From positions 1 to 57,153 of the forward strand of contig JAHHQV010000012.1 in the NCBI GenBank assembly GCA_020026175.1: a stretch of DNA of 57,153 nucleotides. The letters are read 5' to 3'. The notes beneath the pieces were generated by a model, which did not search any database, had not been told where the DNA came from, and saw only the letters and a list, made by a program, of their open reading frames with translations. Position numbers and translations under genes: made by a program. Shown one piece after another: positions 9,658 through 18,681 of the stretch (within the stretch, counting starts at the first letter, position 1; every line of letters begins with the position of its first letter). Source of the DNA: Phocaeicola sp. GTDB lineage: Bacteria; Bacteroidota; Bacteroidia; Bacteroidales; Bacteroidaceae.

Positions 9658-10380
9658 ATGGATAAATTTAAGGTTATAATAGTAGAAGATGTAAAGCTGG
9701 AACTGAAAGGTACGGAGGAGATATTCCGTCATGAAATACCTAATGCCGAAGTGATAGGTACAGCCATGACGGAATCGGACTTCTGGACATTGCTTGAAAG
9801 CAAAACTCCTGATATGGTGTTGCTCGATTTAGGATTGGGAGGATCTACTACTATAGGTATAGACATCTGTTCTAGACTTCATAAGGAAAGACCTGAACTG
9901 AAGGTGTTGATTTTTACAGGCGAAGTACTCAACGAAAAACTTTGGGTTGATGCTCTAAATGCAGGAGCAGACGGTATAATTCTGAAGACTGGAGAGCTTC
10001 TTACGGCTGTCGATGTACAGGCGGTGATGGAAGGAAAGAGACTTGTATTCAACCATCCTATACTGGAGAAAATAGTGAAGCGCTTCAAGCATAGTGTGCT
10101 TGCCGAACAAAGAAGACAGGAAGCTATCATCAATTACGATATAGACGAATACGACGAACGCCTGTTGCGTCATCTTGCACTTGGATATACTAAAGAGATG
10201 ATTACTAATCTGAAGGCAATGCCTTTTGGAGTAAAATCTATAGAAAAGAGGCAAAACGAACTGATAAACCGCCTGTTCAGAACCGACGAGAGAACCGGAG
10301 TTAATGCTTGCCGACTGGTTACGAGGGCTTTTGAGCTGAGGATACTTGATATTGACAATCTGGAACCTGATGAAGAATAG
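9658..10380 (+). CDS. Response regulator with receiver and LuxR-like output domain
   Basis: A 240-residue cytosolic regulator. The receiver domain has all canonical residues: acidic pair E10-D11, phospho-acceptor D57 (LLDLG), T86 (FTGE) and K109 (ILKT). The C-terminal part (about 150-240) looks like a helix-turn-helix output domain, with the segment LALGYTKEMITNLKAM resembling LuxR/GerE-type DNA-binding domains, possibly the Bacteroidetes DUF5932 variety (from memory). It follows the sensor by 40 bp and is most likely its partner. A TTG two codons upstream also opens the frame, but the ATG at 9658 is preferred. A TAATTTTG box overlaps the sensor stop (9615-9622) and could give an internal promoter, though no -33 is seen. 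The targets are unknown. Confidence 0.85.
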   Translation: MDKFKVIIVEDVKLELKGTEEIFRHEIPNAEVIGTAMTESDFWTLLESKTPDMVLLDLGLGGSTTIGIDICSRLHKERPELKVLIFTGEVLNEKLWVDALNAGADGIILKTGELLTAVDVQAVMEGKRLVFNHPILEKIVKRFKHSVLAEQRRQEAIINYDIDEYDERLLRHLALGYTKEMITNLKAMPFGVKSIEKRQNELINRLFRTDERTGVNACRLVTRAFELRILDIDNLEPDEE

Positions 10381-11065
10381 AAACATCGTACATCCCGTCA
10401 CAGTGTTTTTTGTCATGTGGTGGATAATAGCCATTATGTCATGGGTAGGGAATATATATTCATGGGGTGGCGTGCGCAGTCTTTTCAGCGCAGAAGCCCT
10501 TAGATGGTTTCTGAGATATACTGAAGACGGTGTAATGTCATCACCTGTGTTGTATGGCGTTATAATACTATTCATTGGTATGGGGCTTTTTGTTCACTCT
10601 GGTCTGAAAGCCGTGGTGGTACGCATAATACGGCGCGACAGAAGTCTTTCGGGAAAAGAACGGAAGTCATTGATGGTGTCTGGCTTTGTGTCAGGGGTAT
10701 ATTCGTCTATAGTGGCAGTTCTGCTTTGGGGACCATGGAATATAGTACGTGGTATTACAGGTAGATTCGATGATTCTCCATTGCATGACGGAGCTTTGTA
10801 CGTGTTGTCGCTGGGTATAGCAATAGTGTCTATCGTCTATGCTTTTACGGCAGATTATTATCGTAGTGACAGAGATGTGGTAAAAGGTATGTCTTATATG
10901 TTTTCAAAATATGCTTCTTATATCATCTCTTTGGTTTTTGCCATACAGTTCATGCTTGCTTTCCAATATTCGTGTCTGTATCGTATCATAGGTATGACCG
11001 AAACCGAACTGAATATTATGTATTATATCTGCTGTATACTTCCTGTTTTCAGCCGAAAACTATAA
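10370..11065 (+). CDS. Half-length AbgT-like membrane protein
   Basis: A 231-residue protein with about five or six hydrophobic helices. The N-terminal half (HPVTVFFVMWW, SWVGNIYSWGG, LFSAEALRWFL, GMGLFVHSGL) matches the start of AbgT family p-aminobenzoyl-glutamate transporters as I know them. Those proteins are about 500 residues, so this one lacks the second half and its C-terminal part does not look like AbgT. The ATG at 10370 overlaps the end of the regulator by 11 bp, so the three genes 5178-11065 likely form one operon. It may be a membrane-embedded accessory or sensor for the two-component pair rather than a transporter. The frame is intact, so it is not an obvious pseudogene. Confidence 0.65.
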   Translation: MKNRNIVHPVTVFFVMWWIIAIMSWVGNIYSWGGVRSLFSAEALRWFLRYTEDGVMSSPVLYGVIILFIGMGLFVHSGLKAVVVRIIRRDRSLSGKERKSLMVSGFVSGVYSSIVAVLLWGPWNIVRGITGRFDDSPLHDGALYVLSLGIAIVSIVYAFTADYYRSDRDVVKGMSYMFSKYASYIISLVFAIQFMLAFQYSCLYRIIGMTETELNIMYYICCILPVFSRKL

Positions 11066-11150
11066 TGGATAATATCTTTTATGTATGATATGTCTTTTTA
11101 TCGAGAAAAAACTTATTTTTGCGTATCAAATTAATTATTATAGAAAAAAC

Positions 11151-12245
11151 ATGAAGAAAGTTTTATTTTTAGCAGCTGCTGCAATGTCTATGGCAGCTTG
11201 TCAGGAAAAGGCCGGATATACTATTGATGGTACTATAGCCGGTGCAAATGACGGTGAGTATGTTTATCTGAGTAGTATCAACGACCGAACAGTTGTATTG
11301 GATTCGGCTGTAGTAAAGGGTGGAAAATTTCAGTTTACAGGTAATCCTGATTCTGTGTCTGTACCGAAATATATTTCATACAAAGGAAACGGCCAGAATA
11401 TGAATGTAGGTGTTTTCCTTCAGAAAGGTAATATCAAGGTTGAAATGGCTGAAGGTAATACCAAGGTTTCAGGTTCTTCTGAAAACGAGACTCTGGATGA
11501 ATTCAGAAACAAGTATCTTGTTATTAACAACAAGGTGGGGAAACTTATCAAGAAGCTACGTACCGACTCTAGTCTGAGCGAAGCACAGAAAGACTCTCTA
11601 GTAAAAGTAATGGATAAAATGGAATCGGAGGGAACAGAATTTGTATTGAAGACATTGGAAGCAAACGTAGAGAATGGAGTAGGAGCGTTCCTTGTTTCAA
11701 CTTTTGGATACTCGCTTGATATAGAAGATCTTAACAAAGTGTTCAAGAAAATGCCTCAGCAGTATTTATCGTTAGAATCTGTATCACACATTAAAAAATA
11801 TGTAGATACTGTAATCAAGACTGCGACAGGTAAAAAATTCATAGATTTCTCGATGGATACTCCAGAGGGGAAAACTGTAAAATTATCGGATTTCATAACA
11901 AAAAACAAATATACTCTTATAGACTTCTGGGCAAGCTGGTGTGGACCATGCCGTATGGAAATGCCTAACGTGGTAGCGGCTTATAAAAAATTCCACAAGA
12001 AAGGTTTTGAAATAGTAGGTGTATCTCTTGATAAGGACCTTGACAAGTGGAAACAGGCTATAAAGGATCTCGATATAACTTGGCCTCAAATGTCCGACCT
12101 CAAGGCCTGGCAGTGTGAAGGTGCTGCACTGTATGGAGTACGTTCTATCCCAACCACAGTTCTTGTAAGTCAAGATGGAACTATTGTAGCACGCAATTTA
12201 AGAGGAGATGAATTAGAAAAGAAACTCTTGGAATTGTTTGAATAG
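11151..12245 (+). CDS. TlpA/AhpC-TSA type thiol-disulfide lipoprotein with DUF4369-like N-terminus
   Basis: A 364-residue secreted lipoprotein with signal MKKVLFLAAAAMSMAAC. The middle, from about residue 20 to 230, is a beta-rich then helical region like the DUF4369 domain often fused to Bacteroidetes TlpA proteins. The C-terminal thioredoxin fold has the redox motif WCGPC near residue 263 and the cis-proline region SIPTTVLV. It likely reduces or isomerises disulfides in the periplasm. ATG 11151 is chosen over the longer frame at 11085 because it gives a proper signal peptide. A TATTTTTG -7 box lies at 11114-11121. A strong terminator follows at 12337. Confidence 0.9.
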   Translation: MKKVLFLAAAAMSMAACQEKAGYTIDGTIAGANDGEYVYLSSINDRTVVLDSAVVKGGKFQFTGNPDSVSVPKYISYKGNGQNMNVGVFLQKGNIKVEMAEGNTKVSGSSENETLDEFRNKYLVINNKVGKLIKKLRTDSSLSEAQKDSLVKVMDKMESEGTEFVLKTLEANVENGVGAFLVSTFGYSLDIEDLNKVFKKMPQQYLSLESVSHIKKYVDTVIKTATGKKFIDFSMDTPEGKTVKLSDFITKNKYTLIDFWASWCGPCRMEMPNVVAAYKKFHKKGFEIVGVSLDKDLDKWKQAIKDLDITWPQMSDLKAWQCEGAALYGVRSIPTTVLVSQDGTIVARNLRGDELEKKLLELFE

Positions 12246-12336
12246 TTGATGCGTGAAAATATTTGATAGGATTGCTATGTATTCGTTTTATGACAAATCC
12301 AGATTGTTTCTATAATATGATAATAACTTAGAATTA

Positions 12337-12406
12337 AAAAAGTCTGTCCTGACTCATCAAGTTTCTCCTTAGATGGGAAAACTTGATGAGTCAGGACAGA
12401 CTTTTT
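12337..12406. terminator. Bidirectional terminator with a 28-bp stem
   Basis: AAAAAGTCTGTCCTGACTCA and onward pairs with its complement at 12379-12406 over about 28 bp with a short loop. It has A-runs on the left and T-runs on the right, so it can stop both the TlpA-like gene (+) and the dnaN operon (-). Confidence 0.9.
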
Positions 12407-12460
12407 AGGTCACTTCTTTATTATAGGATGGTCAATCCTGTTTTTTTAGACATGTATCTT

Positions 12461-14164
12461 TTATTTGCTGTATTTTTTTATTAGGTCTGTAGCTACCTTG
12501 TCGCCTAGTTCTTCGGCTTTTTTCAGGTTATCCAGACCTTCTTTGTAAGTATTCTTGTCTTTTATCTGACAATAACCCAACATACGGTATGCGCCAGCAT
12601 TGTTCTTGTCAATGGATATAGCTTTTTTCAATGCAGACACAGCTTCTTCTATCTGGTTCAATCGGATATGTATTCCTCCTTTTTCAGAAAGGTATTCTGC
12701 ATTGTTCGGTTCCATTTCTACGGCTTTGTTTATGTCGTTTATGGCTTGCTGATACATTCTGCATTGCATTTCAGCAGCCTGACGGATGAGATAGAATTCA
12801 GCCGATACTTGTCCCATCATAGCGTCATAGAAATTGTTGTAATCTATAACAGCCTCACGATACATTTTTGCATTGTCCTTTATTCTTCCTCTCTCGTATA
12901 GATATGGAGCAGATTCCTTTCCGTAAGGTTCTTTGTAGAAAGTCATTGCGCTGTCAAGCAGAGCTATTACTTCTTTTATATCGCTACCTTCTGTCAGTTC
13001 CTTTGCCTTGGCAGCCAAATAATATGCTTCAGCCGAAGTCATTGCCGATTTGCATAGCTTTTCGTACGACGCTGAGGCTTCTGCGTATTTCTGCATTGCA
13101 AAATAAATGTCTCCTTGCAGCTGATAGTATATTCCTTCTTGAGCAATAGACAAAGCCGAATTAATCTCTTTCAAAGCTCTGTCTAAGTTCCAGTCGGCTT
13201 TCAGTTCTTCTTTTTTCTTTCCTATGCAATAGCTATATATCAGTTTTGCTGTATTGTAGTGTGCTTCTTCTTTTTTTTCTGCCACTTCAGCCATCTCTTT
13301 CAGATTATTCTCTACTTCCTTTACAGAGTTCTCTCCTTCTTCGGTCATATAGTAGGTAGCTTTACGCAAATAACCTTCCATATTGTTAGGGAACATTGTA
13401 ATGAAGTCGTTTAATATCTCAAGATATTCTTTAGGTTCAAGCTGTGAAGCCATCATGTACAGAAACACTTGAGCTTGAGACTCGTCTTCTGGCAGACCTT
13501 TTTTTATCTTTATTGATTTTAAAGTAGCATCACTTCCCGACAAGGCGTTTATCTGAAGTCCTTTTGCAAAATCAACTCCTAATGCATAGCTTTCTGTTGC
13601 TTCTTCTCCCGCATTGTGCTGTATTATACCAATTACTTCTCCGTTTGTATTGACAAGTGGACAGCTTACTTCCTTCATGGCTGTCTTCATGTCAAGGGTA
13701 TAATATGAAGAGTTGTTCGATATAGAGTCTACCTTCATAATAGAACCTTTTGACAGATTTACTGAATTCTGTGTAGAGTATGGAAGTATATATACAGCCT
13801 GTCCTTTTTCTCCTTTTGTAGAGGCAGGAATCAGAAATTCCTGTTTCTTTTCTATAGCTGTCTTAAATCTTACCACATCATACATATCATCTGCCCCCAA
13901 TATAAGAGTTACAGGAAGTTCCTTTCCGTCGGCAGTAATAACCGAAGCCTTGTGTGCTCCCTTAAAAAGACTGTAATCTGAAATTCCTACACCTTTGTCG
14001 TCTATATAAAAACCGTTTCCAGTATTAAGAATCTTGTTGTCTTCATTATATGTTATAACAGAGAAAACAGCCTTACGGGCTTTTTTTACCCATTTTGGCA
14101 TTTCTTGAGCAAATAGCCCGTTGAATGTAAAGAACGAAGCTATCAATATTAATGTCTTTTTCAT
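12461..14164 (-). CDS. Degenerate trypsin/HtrA-like domain plus TPR repeats, exported
   Basis: A 567-residue protein with signal MKKTLILIASFFTFNGLFAQ. Residues 25 to about 215 follow the fold outline of an HtrA-type serine protease: GNGFYIDDKG corresponds to GSGFxI, and VSCPLVNTNGEVIGI to the catalytic-serine strand. The histidine site (normally TNxHV) reads SDYSLF and the serine site lacks GNSGG, so it is most likely a pseudo-protease. Residues about 240-567 hold TPR-like repeats (for example YLRKATYYM, YLSEKGGIHIRL and AYRMLGYCQI). It starts 19 bp after rlmB and ends the operon. It probably serves as a periplasmic scaffold, but its partner is unknown. Confidence 0.75.
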   Translation of the reverse strand: MKKTLILIASFFTFNGLFAQEMPKWVKKARKAVFSVITYNEDNKILNTGNGFYIDDKGVGISDYSLFKGAHKASVITADGKELPVTLILGADDMYDVVRFKTAIEKKQEFLIPASTKGEKGQAVYILPYSTQNSVNLSKGSIMKVDSISNNSSYYTLDMKTAMKEVSCPLVNTNGEVIGIIQHNAGEEATESYALGVDFAKGLQINALSGSDATLKSIKIKKGLPEDESQAQVFLYMMASQLEPKEYLEILNDFITMFPNNMEGYLRKATYYMTEEGENSVKEVENNLKEMAEVAEKKEEAHYNTAKLIYSYCIGKKKEELKADWNLDRALKEINSALSIAQEGIYYQLQGDIYFAMQKYAEASASYEKLCKSAMTSAEAYYLAAKAKELTEGSDIKEVIALLDSAMTFYKEPYGKESAPYLYERGRIKDNAKMYREAVIDYNNFYDAMMGQVSAEFYLIRQAAEMQCRMYQQAINDINKAVEMEPNNAEYLSEKGGIHIRLNQIEEAVSALKKAISIDKNNAGAYRMLGYCQIKDKNTYKEGLDNLKKAEELGDKVATDLIKKYSK

Positions 14165-14183
14165 GCTATAGTATTTCTGGTTT

Positions 14184-14936
14184 TTATTCTTCTGAAGTAA
14201 ATCCTCTTTGCTTTATTGCTTCATAAATCAATATACCGGCTGCTACAGATACATTGAGTGATTCAATAGTTCCAAACAATGGTATTTTTACCCATTCATC
14301 GCAAAGTGCAAGATGTTCGTAAGGTACACCGGTATCTTCGGCTCCCATTATGATACATGTAGGCGATGTATAGTCGGCTTTAGTATAGTCATAATCACCC
14401 TTTTCTGTTGCCGCTACTATTCTGAATCCGCTTTCTTTAAGGAACTTTATTGTATTTGTCACATTACTTTCTCTACATACAGGTATAGTGTGAAGGGCTC
14501 CTGCAGAAGTCTTTATGGCATCGGCATTTACACTTACACTATTTTTAGAAGGTATTATTATGGCATCTACTCCTGCACACTCGCATGTACGTGCTATAGC
14601 TCCGAAGTTACGCACGTCGGTAAGTCCGTCAAGAAGTATTATCAGTGGATTTTTGCCTTGCTCATAAAGGAAAGGAACAATGTCTTCTGTCTTCTGATAA
14701 GTGATAGGAGAGATAAATGCAACTACACCTTGATGATTCTTTCTTGTTATTTTGTTTATTCTTTCTACTGGAACTCTTTGTACAGGTATGAATGTTTCCT
14801 TCAATACTGCAAACAGTTCCTTTGACAAATCACTCTGTATGTCTTTTTTTACAAGAACTTTGTCAATTTCTTTTCCTGCTTGTATAGCCTCTATCACGGC
14901 TCTTACGCCGAATATCATTTCATTTTTTTCTATCAT
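14184..14936 (-). CDS. rlmB: 23S rRNA Gm2251-type 2'-O-methyltransferase (RlmB-like)
   Basis: A SpoU-family methyltransferase of 250 residues. It has an N-terminal substrate-binding domain (GVRAVIEAIQAG) and the three SPOUT motifs: NFGAIARTCECAG, IMGAEDTGV and IPLFGTIESLNVSVAAGILIYE. It uses S-adenosylmethionine to methylate a ribose in 23S rRNA. RlmB is the best fit by length and by the GVRAVIEA start, but other TrmH-family members act on related sites. It lies 28 bp downstream of recN in the dnaN operon. Confidence 0.88.
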   Translation of the reverse strand: MIEKNEMIFGVRAVIEAIQAGKEIDKVLVKKDIQSDLSKELFAVLKETFIPVQRVPVERINKITRKNHQGVVAFISPITYQKTEDIVPFLYEQGKNPLIILLDGLTDVRNFGAIARTCECAGVDAIIIPSKNSVSVNADAIKTSAGALHTIPVCRESNVTNTIKFLKESGFRIVAATEKGDYDYTKADYTSPTCIIMGAEDTGVPYEHLALCDEWVKIPLFGTIESLNVSVAAGILIYEAIKQRGFTSEE

Positions 14937-14964
14937 ATCTAATTTTGTTTTATTTAATCTGTTG

Positions 14965-16623
14965 TTATAGTCTTAATAATTCACGTGCATTATTTCTGGC
15001 TGCTTCGGTCATGGTAGAACCGCTCAGCATATTTGCAATTTCGTCAATACGCTCTTCGTCTGTAAGTCGACGTATATGGCTGTTTGTTCCATTTTCATCA
15101 TCTTCTTTATAGACTTTATAGTGTACTTTTCCCCTTGCTGCGATTTGAGGGAGGTGGGTGATACTCAATACTTGTCTTTTCTGTCTTCCCATAGCTTGCA
15201 TTATCATTGCCATTTTTTCGGCAATAGGGCCTGAAACTCCGGTATCAATTTCATCAAATATTATAGTAGGTAGTTTTACGGCTCCAGCTATCATGGCTTT
15301 CAGTGAAAGCATCACTCTGGCTATTTCACCGCCTGATGCAATAGATGCTACATTTTGAAGAGTACCGTTTTTGTTTGCCGAGAATAAGAAGTTTACCCCA
15401 TCTATACCATTTGAGTCTGGTTCTTTACGCGGTGACATTTCTACTGAAAATCTTACATTTGGCATACCTAATGGCACAAGAAGATGTTTCATGTCTTCTT
15501 CTATTTTTTTTGCACTTTTTCCCCTTAATCCAGTCAGTATTGCAGCTTTACTTAAAACACTGTTATACATCTTGTGTTTCTTTTCTTCCAGTTCTGAAAT
15601 CAGATCGTCGTACGAGGAAATCATATCCAGTTGTTGTCTGTATCCATTAGCTATTTGTATCAACTCATTGTCAGTCTTTACATGATGCTTCTGCATAAGA
15701 GCATAAATCATGTTTAGACGTGAGTTTACAAAATCCATTCTCGAAGGATTGAATTCTACCTCATCTTGTGCATTTTCCAGGTCCTGTGCTATATCCTTCA
15801 TTTCTATATAGCAACTTTCCAGTCTTTCTTTCCATTCCTCTGCAGGATGGTACACATTGCTTATCGATTGCAGCGAGTTGATACTTTCCTTTATAAGAGC
15901 CACACAACCTTCATCACCTCCGGTCTTGTATGCAGCACGATATAGACTCTCCTTGATATCTTCAGCATGAGTAAGAGTTTCTGCCTCCTGTTCAAGAACG
16001 ATTACCTCATCTTCTTTCAGTTCGGTCTCTTCCAATTGTTGCAGTTGGAATCTGATATAATCTTCTTCCTTTCTTGTTTCCTCAGCTTTCCTTATATAGT
16101 CATCCAGTTCCTTGCACACTTTTTTGTATTCAGTATATTCGGCCTGATATTCAGCCAGTTCATTATGGTCTTGTGCCAGAATATCAAGCACATTCAGTTG
16201 GAAACCTTCTTTATTGATAAGGAGATTCTGATGCTGACTATGGACATCTATAAGTTTTTCACCCAATAATTTCATTTGTGCCAATGAAGTAGGGGTATCG
16301 TTTATAAAAGCCCTGCTTTTGCCATTAATACTTACTTCTCTTCTTATTATACATTCGTCGCTATAATACTCCATGTCGTTCAGGTTGAAGAAACTCTCCA
16401 TGTTATAAGACGATATGTTGAATTTAGCTTCTACTATACACTTATTTGCACCATTGCGTATGGCTTTTATATCTGCCCTTTGTCCTAGCAACAGTCCTAT
16501 AGCTCCAAGTATTATAGACTTACCGGCTCCGGTTTCACCGGTAATAACAGAAAATCCTGACTCGAAAGTTATGTCAAGTTTATCAATTAGTGCATAGTTC
16601 TGAATAAAAATAGATTGTAGCAT
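14965..16623 (-). CDS. recN: DNA repair protein RecN
   Basis: An SMC-like ATPase for double-strand-break repair. The Walker A motif GETGAGKS is at residues 29-36, with LLGQRAD after it. Central coiled coils (about 150-350) are rich in Glu and Lys. The C-terminal signature IASGGEIARVMLSLKA and Walker B IIFDEIDTGVSG (about 459) are intact, and the D-loop/H region reads VLSITHLPQIAA. The length of 552 residues is standard. It follows coaBC by 48 bp. Confidence 0.96.
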   Translation of the reverse strand: MLQSIFIQNYALIDKLDITFESGFSVITGETGAGKSIILGAIGLLLGQRADIKAIRNGANKCIVEAKFNISSYNMESFFNLNDMEYYSDECIIRREVSINGKSRAFINDTPTSLAQMKLLGEKLIDVHSQHQNLLINKEGFQLNVLDILAQDHNELAEYQAEYTEYKKVCKELDDYIRKAEETRKEEDYIRFQLQQLEETELKEDEVIVLEQEAETLTHAEDIKESLYRAAYKTGGDEGCVALIKESINSLQSISNVYHPAEEWKERLESCYIEMKDIAQDLENAQDEVEFNPSRMDFVNSRLNMIYALMQKHHVKTDNELIQIANGYRQQLDMISSYDDLISELEEKKHKMYNSVLSKAAILTGLRGKSAKKIEEDMKHLLVPLGMPNVRFSVEMSPRKEPDSNGIDGVNFLFSANKNGTLQNVASIASGGEIARVMLSLKAMIAGAVKLPTIIFDEIDTGVSGPIAEKMAMIMQAMGRQKRQVLSITHLPQIAARGKVHYKVYKEDDENGTNSHIRRLTDEERIDEIANMLSGSTMTEAARNNARELLRL

Positions 16624-16671
16624 ACCTCTTTTCCGGATTTAAAGTGTAATGGTTATTTTTGATTTGATTGT

Positions 16672-17868
16672 TTATTTTATCAATTTTACCATGTGGTTGA
16701 CAATGTCTTTAGCAACCTCTTTCTTTGCTTTAAGAGTGAATTCTATTACGTTAGTTTTGTCAAAGATAGTAATTTTGTTTGTATCATGTCGGAATCCAGC
16801 TCCTTTATCGTTCAGTGAATTAAGAACGATAAAATCAAGGTTCTTTCTTTCAAGTTTGTCTTTTGCATGATTAAGTTCATCATTTGTTTCAAGAGCAAAT
16901 CCCACCATTACCTGATTTTCTGTTTTCATTTTTCCTAATGATGCAGCTATATCTTTAGTCGGTTTAAGCTTTATAATCAAGTCTTCTTTCTCACGTTTTA
17001 TTTTTTTGTCTGAAACAAGTTCTGGAGTAAAATCAGCTACTGCGGCACATAGTATTGCAGCATCAGAAGAAGGGAATTCTTTTATAGCGGCATTATACAT
17101 ATCTTCTGCACTTTCCACACTTATTTTCTTTATATTCGGATTTACAGTAGAAACATTAACCTGACCACTTATAAGAGTAACTTCAGCACCTCTTTCGGCA
17201 CAATCTTCAGCAAGGGCATATCCCATTTTCCCTGAAGAATAATTACCAATAAATCTTACTGGATCTATTTTTTCGTAAGTAGGTCCTGCTGTAATCATGA
17301 TTTTTTTCCCTTTTAGATCTTGGCTTTGGGCAAAGACTTTTTCCAGTTCTTCCACAATCCTTTCTGGTTCTTCCATTCTTCCTTTTCCTATAAGGTGACT
17401 AGCCAGTTCTCCTTCAGAAGGTTCTATTATATGATTGCCATAAGAACGCAGAGTATCAAGATTCTTTTGTGTAGAAGGGTGTGCAAACATATCCAGATCC
17501 ATTGCAGGAGCGATAAATACTGGAGCTTTCATTGATAGGTATGTAGTAATAAGCATATTGTCTGCTATTCCATTTGCCATTTTGCCTATAGTCGAAGCCG
17601 AAGCTGGAGCAATGAGCATCAAGTCTGCCCAAAGTCCCAAATCTACATGACTGTGCCAAGTCCCGTCTCTTCTAGCAAAAAAATCACTTATGACAGGTTT
17701 GCTGGTTAGAGTAGAAAGCGTTAGAGGGGTAATGAATTCCTTTCCCGCAGGGGTCATAACGACTTGCACTTCAGCACCTTTTCTGATTAAAATTCTGGCC
17801 AAAACTGCTGCCTTATAAGCTGCAATACTGCCTGTTATTCCCAATACTATTTTTTTGCCTTTTATCAT
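16672..17868 (-). CDS. coaBC: Bifunctional phosphopantothenoylcysteine decarboxylase/synthetase
   Basis: CoaBC makes 4'-phosphopantetheine for coenzyme A: it ligates cysteine to phosphopantothenate (CoaB) and decarboxylates the product (CoaC, FMN). The N-terminal flavodoxin-like CoaC domain starts KIVLGITGSIAAYKA and has HVDLGLWADL and PAMDLDM. The clamp reads ELASHLIGKGRMEEP, where many CoaC proteins have ACG, so the usual catalytic Cys appears as Ser. The C-terminal CoaB domain has NYSSGKMGYALAE, AAVADF and KLKPTKDI. It has 398 residues and is spaced 16 bp from the exonuclease gene. Confidence 0.95.
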   Translation of the reverse strand: MIKGKKIVLGITGSIAAYKAAVLARILIRKGAEVQVVMTPAGKEFITPLTLSTLTSKPVISDFFARRDGTWHSHVDLGLWADLMLIAPASASTIGKMANGIADNMLITTYLSMKAPVFIAPAMDLDMFAHPSTQKNLDTLRSYGNHIIEPSEGELASHLIGKGRMEEPERIVEELEKVFAQSQDLKGKKIMITAGPTYEKIDPVRFIGNYSSGKMGYALAEDCAERGAEVTLISGQVNVSTVNPNIKKISVESAEDMYNAAIKEFPSSDAAILCAAVADFTPELVSDKKIKREKEDLIIKLKPTKDIAASLGKMKTENQVMVGFALETNDELNHAKDKLERKNLDFIVLNSLNDKGAGFRHDTNKITIFDKTNVIEFTLKAKKEVAKDIVNHMVKLIK

Positions 17869-17884
17869 AATCTGGTAAGTATTC

Positions 17885-18664
17885 TTATTTCATAGTCATC
17901 ACTGTATCTCTAAGTCTGATTTTAGTCAGAACATTCTTTGTATTCAGAGAAAAGTCACCATTCATAATCCATCCATAGTAACCCATATCTTTTTTCAATA
18001 CTTCAGATACTGGTATACCTTTATATTTCCCGAAATTGAAAATCTCAACACCATTTTCATCATATACAATTCTTCCTGCAAAGTCAACGTTTTTCGAGTA
18101 GCTTGAATAGTTTGACAAAAAGTTTATGTCATTTTCTAACACGTCAGGATACTTGTCAAGTTGTGCCTTCAATACCTCGTAGGTTGCCCTTGTATCAGCC
18201 TCTGCAGTATGTGCTTCTTCAAGGTTTTTTCCGCAGTAGAATTTATATGCAGCAGAAAGAGTTCTTTGTTCAAGTTTGTGGTATATCACTTGCACGTCAA
18301 CGAATTTTCTTTTTGTCAAATCGATGTCAATCCCGGCTCTTAAAAATTCTTCAACCAGCACAGGTACGTCAAATCTGTTTGAGTTGAATCCTGCTATATC
18401 TGCTCCTTCAAAATCTTTAGCTATATTGGCAGCAACTTCTTTAAATGTAGGACAATCTGCCACGTCTTCGTCTGTGATGCCATGTATTGCTGTCGAAGGT
18501 TCTGGAATATGCATTCCCGGATTGATTCTCATAGTCTTGCTTTCTTCGTTACCGTTAGGATACACTTTTAGATAGCATATTTCAACAATTCTGTCAGACG
18601 ATATATTGGTACCTGTTGTCTCTAAATCGAAAAAGACAATAGGTTTTTTTAGGTTCAGTTTCAT
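17885..18664 (-). CDS. DnaQ-like 3'-5' exonuclease
   Basis: A DEDDh-type exonuclease of 259 residues. Exo I is FFDLETTGT (residues 11-19), Exo II is around FNSNRFDVPVL, and Exo III is HTAEADTRATYEVL with the catalytic His and Asp. It resembles the proofreading epsilon subunit of DNA polymerase III, and its position 17 bp downstream of dnaN suggests a replication role. The extra C-terminal part with FNFGKYKGIPVSEVL resembles a short domain often found in such exonucleases of Bacteroidetes. Whether it is the polymerase III proofreader or a repair nuclease is not settled. Confidence 0.88.
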   Translation of the reverse strand: MKLNLKKPIVFFDLETTGTNISSDRIVEICYLKVYPNGNEESKTMRINPGMHIPEPSTAIHGITDEDVADCPTFKEVAANIAKDFEGADIAGFNSNRFDVPVLVEEFLRAGIDIDLTKRKFVDVQVIYHKLEQRTLSAAYKFYCGKNLEEAHTAEADTRATYEVLKAQLDKYPDVLENDINFLSNYSSYSKNVDFAGRIVYDENGVEIFNFGKYKGIPVSEVLKKDMGYYGWIMNGDFSLNTKNVLTKIRLRDTVMTMK

Positions 18665-18681
18665 TTTCTGTAAATATTTAA

